Shown piece by piece: positions 47,822-57,104 of a stretch of DNA of 64,000 nt. Where the stretch lies: contig NZ_CP121634.1 in NCBI RefSeq assembly GCF_029714945.1, forward strand, positions 1,695,001 through 1,759,000. Reading direction: 5' to 3'. Origin of the DNA: Bradyrhizobium sp. CIAT3101. Lineage in GTDB: Bacteria > Pseudomonadota > Alphaproteobacteria > Rhizobiales > Xanthobacteraceae. Positions within the stretch are counted from its first letter, which is position 1. The number at the start of each line of letters is the position of its first letter. Both the position numbers and the translations under genes were made by a program. The notes under the pieces were generated by a model, which did no database searches, was not told the origin of the DNA, and saw only the letters and a program-made list of their open reading frames with translations.

Positions 47822-48457
47822 TTGAGCAGAACCATGCAGGCGATCCTGAAAATCTTGCAAGCTGGCCGTATCTCTGCAGGCAAATTCCGCGCGGACAACA
47901 AGGCCCTCGCGGCAACCGAGTTCGCGGTGATCGTGCCGGTGATGCTCGTGATGTTCTTCGGCACCGTCGAGCTCTCATCCGCGGTGGCGGTCGACCGCAA
48001 GGTGACGCTGATCGCGCGAACCCTGTCCGATTTGACGTCGCAGTCCTCAGGGACGCTGACCGACGCCAACCTCCAGAACACGTTCACGGCGAGCATGTCG
48101 ATCATCACGCCGTACGACAATACGCTCGTGAACGGAACGATCGCCCAGATCTATATCGACGCAAACAGCGTCGCCAAGATTCAGTGGAGCAAGTCCGCCG
48201 TCATTACGAGCGGTGCGACGCAGGCCAGCCTGACGGCTCCGCCGCCGACATTGGCGGCCAACACCACGGTCACGTCGATGATTCCGTCGACGCTCCTGCT
48301 TCCGTCGACCTATCTCATCTTCAGCCAGGTGAGCTACATCTACACAGCTCCCGTCAAATACGTCCTGAAGACGGGCGTTACGCTGAGCGATGTCTCTTAT
48401 ACGCGGCCGCGGCAGGTCACCTGCGTCTACTATGGTGGCGTTCCGACGACGTGCTGA
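47822..48457 (+). CDS. TadE/TadG-like minor pilin
   Basis: A 211-residue protein. The N-terminal segment KFRADNKALAATEFAVIVPVMLVMFFGTVELSSAV is the TadE-like cleavage and membrane motif (A-A-T-E-F-A-V-I-V-P), followed by a periplasmic domain ending with a Cys pair. The TTG at 47822 has AGGACC eight bases upstream; ATG 47834 is an alternative start. It is shorter than full TadG (no von Willebrand A domain), so TadF-like is equally fitting. Confidence 0.82.
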   Translation: MSRTMQAILKILQAGRISAGKFRADNKALAATEFAVIVPVMLVMFFGTVELSSAVAVDRKVTLIARTLSDLTSQSSGTLTDANLQNTFTASMSIITPYDNTLVNGTIAQIYIDANSVAKIQWSKSAVITSGATQASLTAPPPTLAANTTVTSMIPSTLLLPSTYLIFSQVSYIYTAPVKYVLKTGVTLSDVSYTRPRQVTCVYYGGVPTTC

Positions 48458-48490
48458 GCCGCACAGCGGCCAGGTTCGTCGATATCGCAT

Positions 48491-48523
48491 AAAAAAAGGC
48501 CGTGCATCCCGCACGGCCTTTTT
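48491..48523. terminator. Bidirectional intrinsic terminator
   Basis: aaaaaaaggccgtgc - atccc - gcacggccttttt: a perfect stem with A run and U run on both sides, between the convergent TadG-like and cspA genes. Confidence 0.9.
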
Positions 48524-48550
48524 CGTTGTTCGGTGCGCTCGCGCTGGAGA

Positions 48551-48763
48551 TCAGCCTGCGTCGCGAAGGTTGTCGGCAGCCGACTTGCCGGACCGGCGAT
48601 CGGCGACGATCTCGTAGGAGATCTTCTGGCCTTCGCGCAGCGAGCCGAGGCCGGCGCGCTCGACGGCGCTGATGTGAACGAACACGTCCTTGCCGCCGTC
48701 GTCGGGCTGGATGAAGCCATAGCCCTTGGTCGCGTTAAACCACTTCACGGTTCCCATGCTCAC
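48551..48763 (-). CDS. Cold-shock-domain RNA chaperone, CspA family
   Basis: A 70-residue cold-shock protein with RNP1 (KGYGFI) and RNP2 (VFVHIS), which bind single-stranded RNA/DNA. The GTG start at 48763 ([10 protein letters not shown]) has AAGGG nine bases upstream; the ATG two codons later is possible. The 264-bp gap upstream, towards infA, may include the long 5' leader typical of csp mRNAs. Confidence 0.95.
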   Translation of the reverse strand: MSMGTVKWFNATKGYGFIQPDDGGKDVFVHISAVERAGLGSLREGQKISYEIVADRRSGKSAADNLRDAG

Positions 48764-49027
48764 GTGGGTAGTCCCTTCTCAGATACACAATTTAAAAGCC
48801 TGCTTGCGCAGGCAGGTTAGATCGAATTTTTGGAAGGGTCGTTAGCGTGTCTGAACCGGCTGTACCGGTGGATGCCAATGTCGTCCGGCCGAAAATCGAT
48901 GTGTTCATTTTATTGGAACTAAGGCCCCAAAACAATCCTGACGTGCACGATTTTTTGATCCGCCGTGATGCCCACGGCGGATCAGCATACAGATCAGCAT
49001 TTCATTCCGCGCTTGCGCGCGGGGCCG

Positions 49028-49315
49028 TTAACGGCGGCGGAATTGGCCGCCGCGCTGTCCGGGACGTGGCGGTCCGCCGGCGGTCGCGGGACGTTCGTCC
49101 TTGTGGCGGAAAATCAGCCGGCCCTTTTCGAGGTCGTAGGGCGACATCTCCACCGTCACGCGGTCTCCCGCCAGCGTCTTGATGCGGTTCTTCTTCATCT
49201 TGCCGGCGGTGTAGGCGACGATCTCGTGCCCGGCGTCGAGCTGCACGCGGTAGCGCGCGTCGGGGAGGATTTCGGTGACCAGTCCTTCGAACTGGATCAG
49301 CTCTTCCTTAGCCAT
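49028..49315 (-). CDS. infA: Translation initiation factor IF-1
   Basis: A 95-residue S1/OB-fold factor that fills the ribosomal A site during initiation. The core [72 protein letters not shown] is complete. A basic, Gly/Pro/Arg-rich tail (about residues 76-95) extends beyond the usual 72 residues. It begins 23 bp after the DEAD-box helicase stop and is probably cotranscribed with it. Confidence 0.96.
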   Translation of the reverse strand: MAKEELIQFEGLVTEILPDARYRVQLDAGHEIVAYTAGKMKKNRIKTLAGDRVTVEMSPYDLEKGRLIFRHKDERPATAGGPPRPGQRGGQFRRR

Positions 49316-49338
49316 GAATTTCTCCAGGTCGTGGACGG

Positions 49339-50898
49339 CTAGTGCGAATGAGGTTTGCGGTTCGGGTGGCCGTTCGGCCGACTCTCACGGCGCAAAAAGG
49401 CCACGCCTTGTATCCCATCGGGCGCCCCGGCGCTATGCGCGGAACGCTGTTCCGGGCGGTCGGCCGGCGAAGAATGCACCTTTCCACCGGAGCGGCGGCG
49501 GCGCGACCCTTTCGAGGCCTGTGCGCCATTGCCGGACCTTCCATCGGCATGCCTTCCGTCAGCATGCCGGGGGTCGCCGTGCCGGCCGTCGCCCTGCTTG
49601 CCGGCGCTGTGGTGGCGTCCATCGCCATGCCGTTCGTCGTTGCGCCGTCCCTCGCCATGCCGTGCGCCTTGCGGGCGCTGGCCCGGGCGGCCGCCCGGCC
49701 GGCCCTGACGTTGCTGCGGCGGCGGAGCGCCTGCATCGCGGCGGCCGGCATCGGTGCGCAGATCCTCGCGCGGCAGCGCCACCTTGATCAGCCGCTCGAT
49801 GTCGCGGAGATAGCTGAGTTCCTCGCCGCCTGCGACGAGCGAGATCGCGGTGCCTTCGGCGCCGGCGCGCGCGGTGCGGCCGATCCGGTGGACATAGGTC
49901 TCGGGCACGTTCGGCAGGTCGTAGTTGATGACATGGGTGATGCCGTCGACGTCGATGCCGCGGGCGGCGATGTCGGTGGCGACCAGGGTGCGGATTTCAC
50001 CGGAGCGGAACTGGGCGAGCGTGCGCTCGCGATGGTTCTGCGACTTGTTGCCGTGAATGGCGCTGGCGGCGATGCCGGCCCTCTCGAGCGTCTTCACCAC
50101 CTTGTCGGCGCCGTGCTTGGTGCGGGTGAACACCAGCGCGCGGTTGATCGGCTCGTCCTTCAGCAGCTTGGTCAGGAAGGTGGCCTTGGCCGAGAAATCG
50201 ACCTGGATGATGCGCTGGTTGATGCGTTCGGCGGTCGAGGAGACCGGGGTCACCGCGACGCGGGCAGGATCGCGCAGCATGGAATCGGCGAGCTCGGCGA
50301 TGTCCTTCGGCATGGTGGCCGAGAAGAACAGCGTCTGCCGCTTGATCGGCAGCTTGGCGACGATTTTGCGGATATCGTTGATGAAGCCCATGTCGAGCAT
50401 GCGGTCGGCTTCGTCGAGCACGAGGAATTCGACGCTGCCAAGCTTCAGTCCGTTGCTCTGCACGAGATCGAGCAGGCGGCCAGGGGTGGCAACCAGCACG
50501 TCGACGCCCGGCATCAGGGCGCGGACCTGGCGACCCATCGGCACGCCGCCGATGGCCAGTGTCGAGGACAGGCGGATGTGGCGCCCATAGGCGTTGAAGC
50601 TGTCGAGGATCTGCCCCGAAAGCTCGCGGGTGGGCGACAGCACCAGGACGCGGGCCGTCTTGGGCTGCGGCTTGATGCGGTTTTCGAGCAGGCGATGCAG
50701 GATCGGCAGCGCAAAGGATGCGGTCTTGCCGGTGCCGGTCTGGGCAATGCCGACGACGTCGCGGCCGGTCAGCGCCGTGGGGATCGTCTGGGCCTGGATG
50801 GGGGTGGGGGTGACGTAATTCTCTTCGGCGAGAGCACGTGCGATGGGTTCGGCGAGGCCGAAGTCCTGAAACGAAGTCAAAAGATGGGTTCTTTCCAT
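49339..50898 (-). CDS. DEAD-box ATP-dependent RNA helicase (RhlE-like) with low-complexity tail
   Basis: A 519-residue helicase. Motifs in order: Q motif [19 protein letters not shown], Ia [56 protein letters not shown] and [12 protein letters not shown]. After about residue 375 there is a long His/Gly/Arg/Asp-rich tail with imperfect [19 protein letters not shown] repeats, probably disordered and RNA-binding or phase-separating. Cold-shock RNA remodelling is likely, given cspA and infA downstream. The start at 50898 ([10 protein letters not shown]) fits the family, though its ribosome-binding site is weak. Confidence 0.93.
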   Translation of the reverse strand: MERTHLLTSFQDFGLAEPIARALAEENYVTPTPIQAQTIPTALTGRDVVGIAQTGTGKTASFALPILHRLLENRIKPQPKTARVLVLSPTRELSGQILDSFNAYGRHIRLSSTLAIGGVPMGRQVRALMPGVDVLVATPGRLLDLVQSNGLKLGSVEFLVLDEADRMLDMGFINDIRKIVAKLPIKRQTLFFSATMPKDIAELADSMLRDPARVAVTPVSSTAERINQRIIQVDFSAKATFLTKLLKDEPINRALVFTRTKHGADKVVKTLERAGIAASAIHGNKSQNHRERTLAQFRSGEIRTLVATDIAARGIDVDGITHVINYDLPNVPETYVHRIGRTARAGAEGTAISLVAGGEELSYLRDIERLIKVALPREDLRTDAGRRDAGAPPPQQRQGRPGGRPGQRPQGARHGEGRRNDERHGDGRHHSAGKQGDGRHGDPRHADGRHADGRSGNGAQASKGSRRRRSGGKVHSSPADRPEQRSAHSAGAPDGIQGVAFLRRESRPNGHPNRKPHSH

Positions 50899-51403
50899 GT
50901 CAAATGCGGTCGGCCCGGCGCAATCTGCGGGGCGCGCGCATAAGGGTGTCGAGAAGACACCTGCGTGTTTGGGGTGTCGGATGGCTTGGGAGATATGGGG
51001 CAAGCCAGAGGCCCGTAGAGGGCTTAAGAACACGCGGCTCGCTATGACCGCTCGATTCGCGAACGATCTCCACAGTTATATGGAACATTGACGGGGCGCT
51101 TTCAAGGCAGGCGATCACCTAGCGTCGATCGCAGTGCAAAAATAGTTATGCCGGAATTTTAGCCAGCAGCAGCGTTTTGCTCAAAAAATGAACTGGCTGC
51201 CGCATAAGCATACATTTTATTCGCCCAAGTTTTGAGCAGTTAGACTGCGGCGAAACTGGGATTGCGCCGAAATTGTCTAGACTGACCAATCACTTGGCAG
51301 GTGCCCAGCCCATGGCATGGTTCTTGCGATTCCGTTAATCGCAGGCGGCCGTGGGGCCGTTTCGCAGCGTTTTTCACGTCTGCGTCAGGGAGATGATACA
51401 TCC
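50899..51403. other. Divergent regulatory region: DEAD-box helicase / urtA
   Basis: About 505 bp without a convincing gene. The A+T-rich portion (51130-51300) contains partly symmetric ttttgctcaaaa and ttttgagcag motifs. A sigma-54 promoter lies at 51313-51328. I could not assign a clear NtrC dyad. Confidence 0.45.
51313..51328 (+). promoter_or_regulatory. Sigma-54 (-24/-12) promoter of urtA
   Basis: TGGCATGGTTCTTGCG places the GG and GC doublets exactly 12 bases apart, matching TGGCAC-N5-TTGC with one mismatch. It lies about 75 bp upstream of the urtA start. It implies RpoN and probably NtrC control by nitrogen limitation. Confidence 0.75.
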
Positions 51404-52726
51404 ATGCCTACCAAATCCATTCACGATATAGCGGCGTCATTTAGCCGCCGCGGCGTTCTCGCCGCGACCACCGGACTGATGCTCGGTCTGGCGTCCATTT
51501 CCGGTGCCAAAGCCGCGGACGACACCATCAAGGTCGGCGTCCTGCACTCCCTCTCCGGCACCATGGCCATCAGCGAAACCACGCTGAAGGACACCATCCT
51601 TTTCCTGATCGACGAGCAGAACAAGAAGGGCGGCGTGCTCGGCAAGAAGCTCGAGGCCGTCGTCGTCGACCCCGCCTCGAACTGGCCGCTGTTCGCCGAA
51701 AAGGCGCGCGAGCTGATCACCAAGGACAAGGTCTCGGTCGTGTTCGGCTGCTGGACCTCGGTGTCGCGCAAGTCGGTGCTCCCGGTGTTCAAGGAGCTCA
51801 ACAACATCCTGTTCTACCCCGTGCAGTACGAGGGTGAAGAGTCCGAGCGCAACGTGTTCTACACCGGTGCTGCGCCGAACCAGCAGGCGATCCCGGCCGT
51901 CGACTATCTGATGAAGGACGAGAAGGTGAAGCGCTGGGTGCTCGCGGGCACCGACTACGTCTATCCGCGCACCACCAACAAGATCCTGGAAGCCTACCTG
52001 AAGTCGAAGGGTGTGGCCCAGGAAGACATCATGATCAACTACACGCCGTTCGGTCACTCCGACTGGCAGACGATCGTGGCCGACATCAAGAAGTTCGGCT
52101 CGGCCGGCAAGAAGACGGCGGTGGTTTCGACCATCAACGGCGACGCCAACGTCCCCTTCTACAAGGAGCTCGGCAACCAGGGCATCAAGGCGAAGGACAT
52201 CCCGGTGGTCGCGTTCTCGGTGGGTGAGGAAGAGCTCGCCGGCATCGACACCAAGCCGCTGGTCGGCCATCTCGCCGCCTGGAACTACTTCGAGTCGATC
52301 AAGACCCCGGCGAACGAGAAGTTCATCAAGGATTGGCAGGCCTACACCAAGAACCCGAAGCGCACGACCAACGATCCGATGGAAGCCCACGTGATCGGCT
52401 TCAACATGTGGATCAAGGCCGTCGAGAAGGTGAAGTCGACCGATCCGGACAAGGTGATCGATGCGCTTCCCGGCATCGAGGCGCCGAACCTGACCGGTGG
52501 CGTGTCGAAGATGCTGCCGAACCACCACATCACCAAGCCGGTGTTCATCGGCGAGATCAAGGGCAACGGCCAGTTCGACGTGGTCTGGAAGACCCCGGGT
52601 CTCGTCGCTGGCGACGCCTGGTCGAAGGAGCTCGACGGCTCCAAGGACCTGATCGGCGACTGGGTCGGCAAGAAGTGCGGCAACTTCAACACCAAGACCA
52701 ACAAGTGCCTCGGCTCCGGCTCCTGA
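51404..52726 (+). CDS. urtA: Urea ABC transporter substrate-binding protein
   Basis: A 440-residue periplasmic type-I binding protein of the branched-chain-amino-acid/urea/amide family. The signal has twin-arginine character (SRRGVLAATTGLMLGL), cleaved near AKAAD. The mature part shows IKVGVLHSLSGTMAISE, VVFGCWTSVSRKSVLPVF, LFYPVQYEGEE, NQQAIPAVDYLM and PMEAHVIGFNMWIKAVEK, all diagnostic for UrtA. It captures urea (or short amides) for UrtBCDE. ATG 51404 follows GGGAG; the promoter is of sigma-54 type. A hairpin follows the gene and may raise urtA mRNA relative to the rest. Confidence 0.95.
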   Translation: MPTKSIHDIAASFSRRGVLAATTGLMLGLASISGAKAADDTIKVGVLHSLSGTMAISETTLKDTILFLIDEQNKKGGVLGKKLEAVVVDPASNWPLFAEKARELITKDKVSVVFGCWTSVSRKSVLPVFKELNNILFYPVQYEGEESERNVFYTGAAPNQQAIPAVDYLMKDEKVKRWVLAGTDYVYPRTTNKILEAYLKSKGVAQEDIMINYTPFGHSDWQTIVADIKKFGSAGKKTAVVSTINGDANVPFYKELGNQGIKAKDIPVVAFSVGEEELAGIDTKPLVGHLAAWNYFESIKTPANEKFIKDWQAYTKNPKRTTNDPMEAHVIGFNMWIKAVEKVKSTDPDKVIDALPGIEAPNLTGGVSKMLPNHHITKPVFIGEIKGNGQFDVVWKTPGLVAGDAWSKELDGSKDLIGDWVGKKCGNFNTKTNKCLGSGS

Positions 52727-52753
52727 TCCGGATCTGACGTTCGACTGCACAAT

Positions 52754-52785
52754 GGGAGAAGACGGCTATTCCGCCGCCTTCTCCC
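52754..52785 (+). other. Intercistronic hairpin between urtA and urtB
   Basis: gggagaag-a-cggc-tattcc-gccg-c-cttctccc forms a strong imperfect stem 27 bp after urtA, without a U run. It is more likely an mRNA-stabilising or processing structure than a full stop. Confidence 0.6.
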
Positions 52786-52808
52786 CACTTCTGCCGGGGT
52801 GATCCACA

Positions 52809-54419
52809 GTGCCAACCAATCTATCCGCTCGTTTCCGTACGTTTGTCCTCTCGCTGTTCCTGATCGCGTTCGCACTGCCGGCCTTTGCCGGTCCGTTCGA
52901 GGATGCGGTCGCCAAATTTGCCAACGACGATTATTCCGATACGGACGAAGCGATCGGCGTGGTCGCCAGCAGCGGCAACAAGCTTGCCTTTCCCATCATC
53001 AGCGCGCTCCAGGACGGTCGTCTCATGGCCGATCCGGACAGCAAGAAGGTTTACGTCACCGGCACCGACGGCAAGTCGATCGACGCCGCGACCGGCGAGC
53101 CCGTGGCCAGCGTGCCCGATAGCGCCAGCGCCGTTCGCCTCAACAACCGTCTGCGTCGCAGCGTCGACGCTGCGCTCGGCAGCCTGACGCTGCAGTCGCC
53201 CGATCTCGGCGCGCGGCTGCAGGCCGCGCAGTCCGTCTTCAAATCGCATGAGGAGACCGCGCTCGAGCCGGTCGAAGCGGCACTCGCCAAGGAAACCAAC
53301 AAATCGGTCAAGACCGCGCTCGGTGAAGCGCGCGCGGCCATTCTGCTGTTCAAGTCCGACGCCACCGAGGTGCAGAAGCTCGAGGCCGTCGCCACCATCA
53401 AGGCGCGCGGCGATCAGGAAGCGCTGGCGTTGCTGTCCGACATCGGCACCGATCAACCGCCCTCCGTCGCAAAGGCCGCTGCGAGCGCCATCGGCTCGAT
53501 TCAGAGCTCGTTGGCGATCTGGTCGGGGGTGCAGAATGCCTGGTACGGCCTGTCGCTCGGCTCGGTGCTGCTGCTCGCCGCGATCGGGCTCGCCATCACC
53601 TTCGGCGTGATGGGCGTCATCAACATGGCCCATGGCGAGATGGTGATGATCGGGGCCTACACCACTTTCGTGGTGCAGGAGGTGATCCGCACCCGCTATC
53701 CCGCTCTGTTCGACTATTCGCTGCTGATCGCCGTGCCGCTCGCTTTCCTCGTCGCCGGCGGCATCGGCGTGCTGATCGAGCGCAGCATCATCCGCTTCCT
53801 CTATGGCCGGCCGCTGGAGACGCTGCTTGCAACCTGGGGCCTGTCGCTGGTGCTGCAGCAGGCGGTACGCACCATGTTCGGCCCGACCAACCGCGAGGTC
53901 GGCAACCCCTCCTGGATGAGCGGCGCGTTCGATCTCGGCCAGATCACCATCACCTATAACCGGCTCTGGATCCTCATCTTCACGCTCGCCGTGTTCATGA
54001 TCCTGCTCGCGATGCTGCGTTACACCGCGCTTGGCCTCGAGATGCGTGCGGTGACGCAGAACCGTCGCATGGCGGCCTCGATGGGCATCGCCACCTCGCG
54101 CGTCGACGCACTGACCTTTGGGCTCGGCTCGGGCATCGCGGGCATCGCCGGCGTGGCGCTGTCGCAGATCGACAATGTCAGCCCCAACCTCGGCCAGAGC
54201 TACATCATCGACAGTTTCATGGTCGTGGTGTTCGGCGGGGTCGGCAATCTCTGGGGCACGCTGGTCGGCGCCTTCACGCTCGGCATCGCCAACAAGTTCC
54301 TGGAGCCGGTCGCCGGCGCCGTGCTCGGCAAGATCGCGATCCTGGTTCTGATCATCCTGTTCATTCAAAAGCGGCCGCGCGGCCTGTTCGCGCTCAAGGG
54401 CCGTGCGGTGGAAGCATGA
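52809..54419 (+). CDS. urtB: Urea ABC transporter permease UrtB
   Basis: A 536-residue permease. It starts at GTG 52809 with a signal peptide (about 1-27) and a roughly 200-residue periplasmic helical-repeat extension (RLQAAQSVFKSHEETALEPVEAALAKETNKSVKTALGEARAAILLFKS), typical of UrtB. The LivH-like membrane domain runs from about residue 237, with VMGVINMAHGEMVMIGAY, LLATWGLSLVLQQAVRTMFGPTNREV and AVTQNRRMAASMGI. It forms the channel with UrtC, whose start overlaps its stop by 4 bp. Confidence 0.95.
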   Translation: MPTNLSARFRTFVLSLFLIAFALPAFAGPFEDAVAKFANDDYSDTDEAIGVVASSGNKLAFPIISALQDGRLMADPDSKKVYVTGTDGKSIDAATGEPVASVPDSASAVRLNNRLRRSVDAALGSLTLQSPDLGARLQAAQSVFKSHEETALEPVEAALAKETNKSVKTALGEARAAILLFKSDATEVQKLEAVATIKARGDQEALALLSDIGTDQPPSVAKAAASAIGSIQSSLAIWSGVQNAWYGLSLGSVLLLAAIGLAITFGVMGVINMAHGEMVMIGAYTTFVVQEVIRTRYPALFDYSLLIAVPLAFLVAGGIGVLIERSIIRFLYGRPLETLLATWGLSLVLQQAVRTMFGPTNREVGNPSWMSGAFDLGQITITYNRLWILIFTLAVFMILLAMLRYTALGLEMRAVTQNRRMAASMGIATSRVDALTFGLGSGIAGIAGVALSQIDNVSPNLGQSYIIDSFMVVVFGGVGNLWGTLVGAFTLGIANKFLEPVAGAVLGKIAILVLIILFIQKRPRGLFALKGRAVEA

Positions 54420-55585
54420 CCCCTCACATGCTGACGCGATCGCTGGACCGCGGCGCGGCGATCTTCCTCGCGATCGTCGCCGCCTGCGGCATCCTCATCC
54501 CGCTCTCCAACCTGCTGCTGCCGGCGGGCTCGTTCCTGCAAGTGCCGACCTATCTGGTCGCGCTCTGGGGCAAATATGTCTGCTACGCCATCCTGGCGCT
54601 GTCGATCGACCTGATCTGGGGCTATTGCGGCATCCTCTCGCTCGGCCACGGCGCCTTCTTCGCGCTCGGCGGCTACGCCATGGGCATGTATTTGATGCGG
54701 CAGATCGGCACCCGCGGCGTCTACGGCAATCCGATCCTGCCTGACTTCATGGTGTTCCTGAACTGGCAGAAGCTGCCCTGGTACTGGTACGGCTTCGACA
54801 TGTTCTGGTTCGCGGCGCTGATGGTGCTGATCGTGCCGGGTCTGCTTGCCTTCTGCTTCGGCTGGCTTGCCTTCCGCTCCCGCGTCACCGGCGTGTATCT
54901 GTCGATCATCACGCAGGCGATGACCTATGCGCTACTGCTCGCCTTCTTCCGCAACGACTTTGGTTTTGGCGGCAACAATGGTCTGACCGACTTCAAGGAT
55001 ATCCTTGGCTTCAACGTCCAGGCCGAAGGCACGCGCGCGGCGCTGTTCGCGCTGAGCTGCCTGGCGCTGATTGTCAGCTTCCTGATCTGCCGCTCCGTCG
55101 TGTCCTCCAAGCTCGGCAAGGTGCTGATCGCGATCCGCGATGCGGAATCGCGCAGCCGATTCCTCGGCTACCGCGTCGAATCCTACAAGTTGTTCGTGTT
55201 CACGCTGTCGGCCTGCATGGCCGGCGTCGCCGGTGCGCTCTATGTGCCGCAGGTCGGCATCATCAACCCGAGCGAATTCGCGCCCGGCAATTCGATCGAG
55301 GCGGTGATCTGGGTCGCGGTCGGCGGCCGCGGCACGCTTGTCGGCGCGGCGCTCGGCGCGATCGTCGTCAACTACGCCAAGACCTTCTTCACCTCCGGCA
55401 TGCTGGCGCCGTACTGGCTGTTCATGCTGGGTGCGCTGTTCATTCTAGTGACGCTGCTGCTGCCGAAGGGCATCGTCGGCACCTTCAATGCCTGGCGGGA
55501 AGCGTCGAAAGAGAGGCGTCCTGCTCAGGCCAACGCGAGCGCGGCAGCCGAAGACGGCGTCACCGAACCGAAGATGGCGGAGTAG
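54416..55585 (+). CDS. urtC: Urea ABC transporter permease UrtC
   Basis: A 389-residue LivM-like permease. Landmarks: CYAILALSIDLIWGYCGILSLGHGAFFALGGYAMGMY, GGNNGLTDFKDILGF, AIRDAESRSRFLGYRVESYKLFVFTLSACMAGVAGALYVPQVG and AVGGRGTLVGAALGAIVVNYAKT. It is translationally coupled to urtB, and urtD starts 5 bp after its stop. Confidence 0.95.
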   Translation: MTPHMLTRSLDRGAAIFLAIVAACGILIPLSNLLLPAGSFLQVPTYLVALWGKYVCYAILALSIDLIWGYCGILSLGHGAFFALGGYAMGMYLMRQIGTRGVYGNPILPDFMVFLNWQKLPWYWYGFDMFWFAALMVLIVPGLLAFCFGWLAFRSRVTGVYLSIITQAMTYALLLAFFRNDFGFGGNNGLTDFKDILGFNVQAEGTRAALFALSCLALIVSFLICRSVVSSKLGKVLIAIRDAESRSRFLGYRVESYKLFVFTLSACMAGVAGALYVPQVGIINPSEFAPGNSIEAVIWVAVGGRGTLVGAALGAIVVNYAKTFFTSGMLAPYWLFMLGALFILVTLLLPKGIVGTFNAWREASKERRPAQANASAAAEDGVTEPKMAE

Positions 55586-55590
55586 CGGTC

Positions 55591-56352
55591 ATGAATGTCA
55601 TGGATACCCGCGCAACCTCCGCGATGCTCTATCTCGACGGCGTGCACGTCTCGTTCGACGGCTTCCACGCCATCAACAACCTGTCGCTGACGCTCGCGCC
55701 CGGTGAAATGCGCGCCATCATCGGCCCGAACGGCGCCGGCAAGACCACGATGATGGACATCATCACCGGCAAGACCAAGCCGGACGAGGGCACCGTGTTG
55801 TTCGACGGCGTCACCGACCTGACGCGGCTGGACGAGACCCGCATCGCCGAGCTTGGTATCGGCCGCAAATTCCAGAAACCGACCGTGTTCGAGAGCCAGA
55901 CCGTGCAGGACAACCTCCTGCTCGCGCTCAATGTCGATCACAGCGTCAAGGGCACGCTGTTCTGGCGCGGCAGCAGGGCGGAGTCGGAGCGCATCGACAA
56001 GGTGCTGGAGACGATCCGCCTCACCGACGCCCGCAACCGCCTCGCCGGCAGCCTCAGCCACGGCCAGAAGCAATGGCTCGAGATCGGCATGTTGCTGGCG
56101 CAGGACCCAAAACTGCTCCTCGTCGACGAGCCCGTGGCTGGGATGACCGACGTCGAGACGCATCTGACCGCCGAGCTGCTCAAGGAGATCAACAAGACCC
56201 ACACGGTCATGGTGGTCGAGCATGACATGACGTTCGTGCGCGAGCTCGGGGTCAAGGTCACCTGCCTGCATGAAGGCACGGTGCTCGCCGAAGGAACCAT
56301 CGACCAGGTCTCGTCCAACGAGCGGGTCATCGAAGTGTATCTGGGGCGCTGA
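55591..56352 (+). CDS. urtD: Urea ABC transporter ATP-binding protein UrtD
   Basis: A 253-residue LivG-like ATPase: Walker A GPNGAGKTT, Q-loop KFQKPTVFESQTVQDNL, signature SHGQKQWLEIGMLL (the variant LSHGQKQ typical of UrtD), Walker B LLLVDEPVAGMTD and switch His VVEHDM. It dimerises with UrtE to drive urea import. Confidence 0.95.
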   Translation: MNVMDTRATSAMLYLDGVHVSFDGFHAINNLSLTLAPGEMRAIIGPNGAGKTTMMDIITGKTKPDEGTVLFDGVTDLTRLDETRIAELGIGRKFQKPTVFESQTVQDNLLLALNVDHSVKGTLFWRGSRAESERIDKVLETIRLTDARNRLAGSLSHGQKQWLEIGMLLAQDPKLLLVDEPVAGMTDVETHLTAELLKEINKTHTVMVVEHDMTFVRELGVKVTCLHEGTVLAEGTIDQVSSNERVIEVYLGR

Positions 56353-56355
56353 GCA

Positions 56356-57051
56356 ATGCTTGAGGTCAAGGACATCAACCTGTTCTACGGTGCGGCCCAG
56401 GCACTGCGCGGCGTATCGATCGCGGCCGAGCCGGGCAAGGTGACGTGCGTGCTCGGGCGTAACGGCGTCGGCAAGACGTCGTTGTTGCGTGCCATGGTCG
56501 GGCAATATCCGATCTCCTCGGGCGCGATCATGTTCGATGGCAGCGACATTACCGGCTTGAAGCCCTATGAGCGGGCCCGCAAGGGCATCGGCTTCGTGCC
56601 GCAGGGGCGCGAGATCTTTCCGCTTCTGACGGTCGAGGAGAACCTCAAGACCGGCTTCGGCCCGCTCAAGCGTGAGAACAAGCACATCCCGGACGACGTG
56701 TTCTCGTTGTTTCCGGTGCTGGAGTCCATGCTCGGCCGGCGCGGCGGCGATCTCTCCGGCGGCCAGCAACAACAACTGGCGATCGGGCGCGCACTGGTGA
56801 TGCGGCCGAAATTGCTGCTGCTCGACGAACCGACGGAAGGCATCCAGCCCTCGATCATCAAGGACATCGGCCGGGCCATCTCGTACTTGCGCAACCTCGG
56901 CAACATCGCCATCGTGCTGGTCGAGCAATATCTCGACTTTGCCTGCGAGCTCGGCGACAGTTTCGCGGTGATGGATCGCGGGGCGGTGAAGTTCACCTGC
57001 GACCGCTCCAATCTCGACCCAAGCGAGATCAGTCGCCAGATGGCGCTGTAA
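56356..57051 (+). CDS. urtE: Urea ABC transporter ATP-binding protein UrtE
   Basis: A 231-residue LivF-like ATPase: FYGAAQALRGVSI, Walker A GRNGVGKTSLLRAM, VPQGREIFPLLTVEENL, signature LSGGQQQQLAIGRAL, Walker B LLLDEPTEGIQPSI and LVEQYLDF. It ends the transporter set; ureD follows by 53 bp on the same strand, so uptake and hydrolysis genes are probably one transcription unit. Confidence 0.95.
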   Translation: MLEVKDINLFYGAAQALRGVSIAAEPGKVTCVLGRNGVGKTSLLRAMVGQYPISSGAIMFDGSDITGLKPYERARKGIGFVPQGREIFPLLTVEENLKTGFGPLKRENKHIPDDVFSLFPVLESMLGRRGGDLSGGQQQQLAIGRALVMRPKLLLLDEPTEGIQPSIIKDIGRAISYLRNLGNIAIVLVEQYLDFACELGDSFAVMDRGAVKFTCDRSNLDPSEISRQMAL

Positions 57052-57104
57052 ACCGGGACATTGTAGGCTAGAAAAATCCTGCCGCGACCGGCTGGGGGAG
57101 ACGG

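Noticed and set aside
52821..54368. A 515-codon minus-strand frame opposite urtB
   Set aside because: Shadow of urtB codon bias, rich in His/Asp/Gln/Arg, with no domain.
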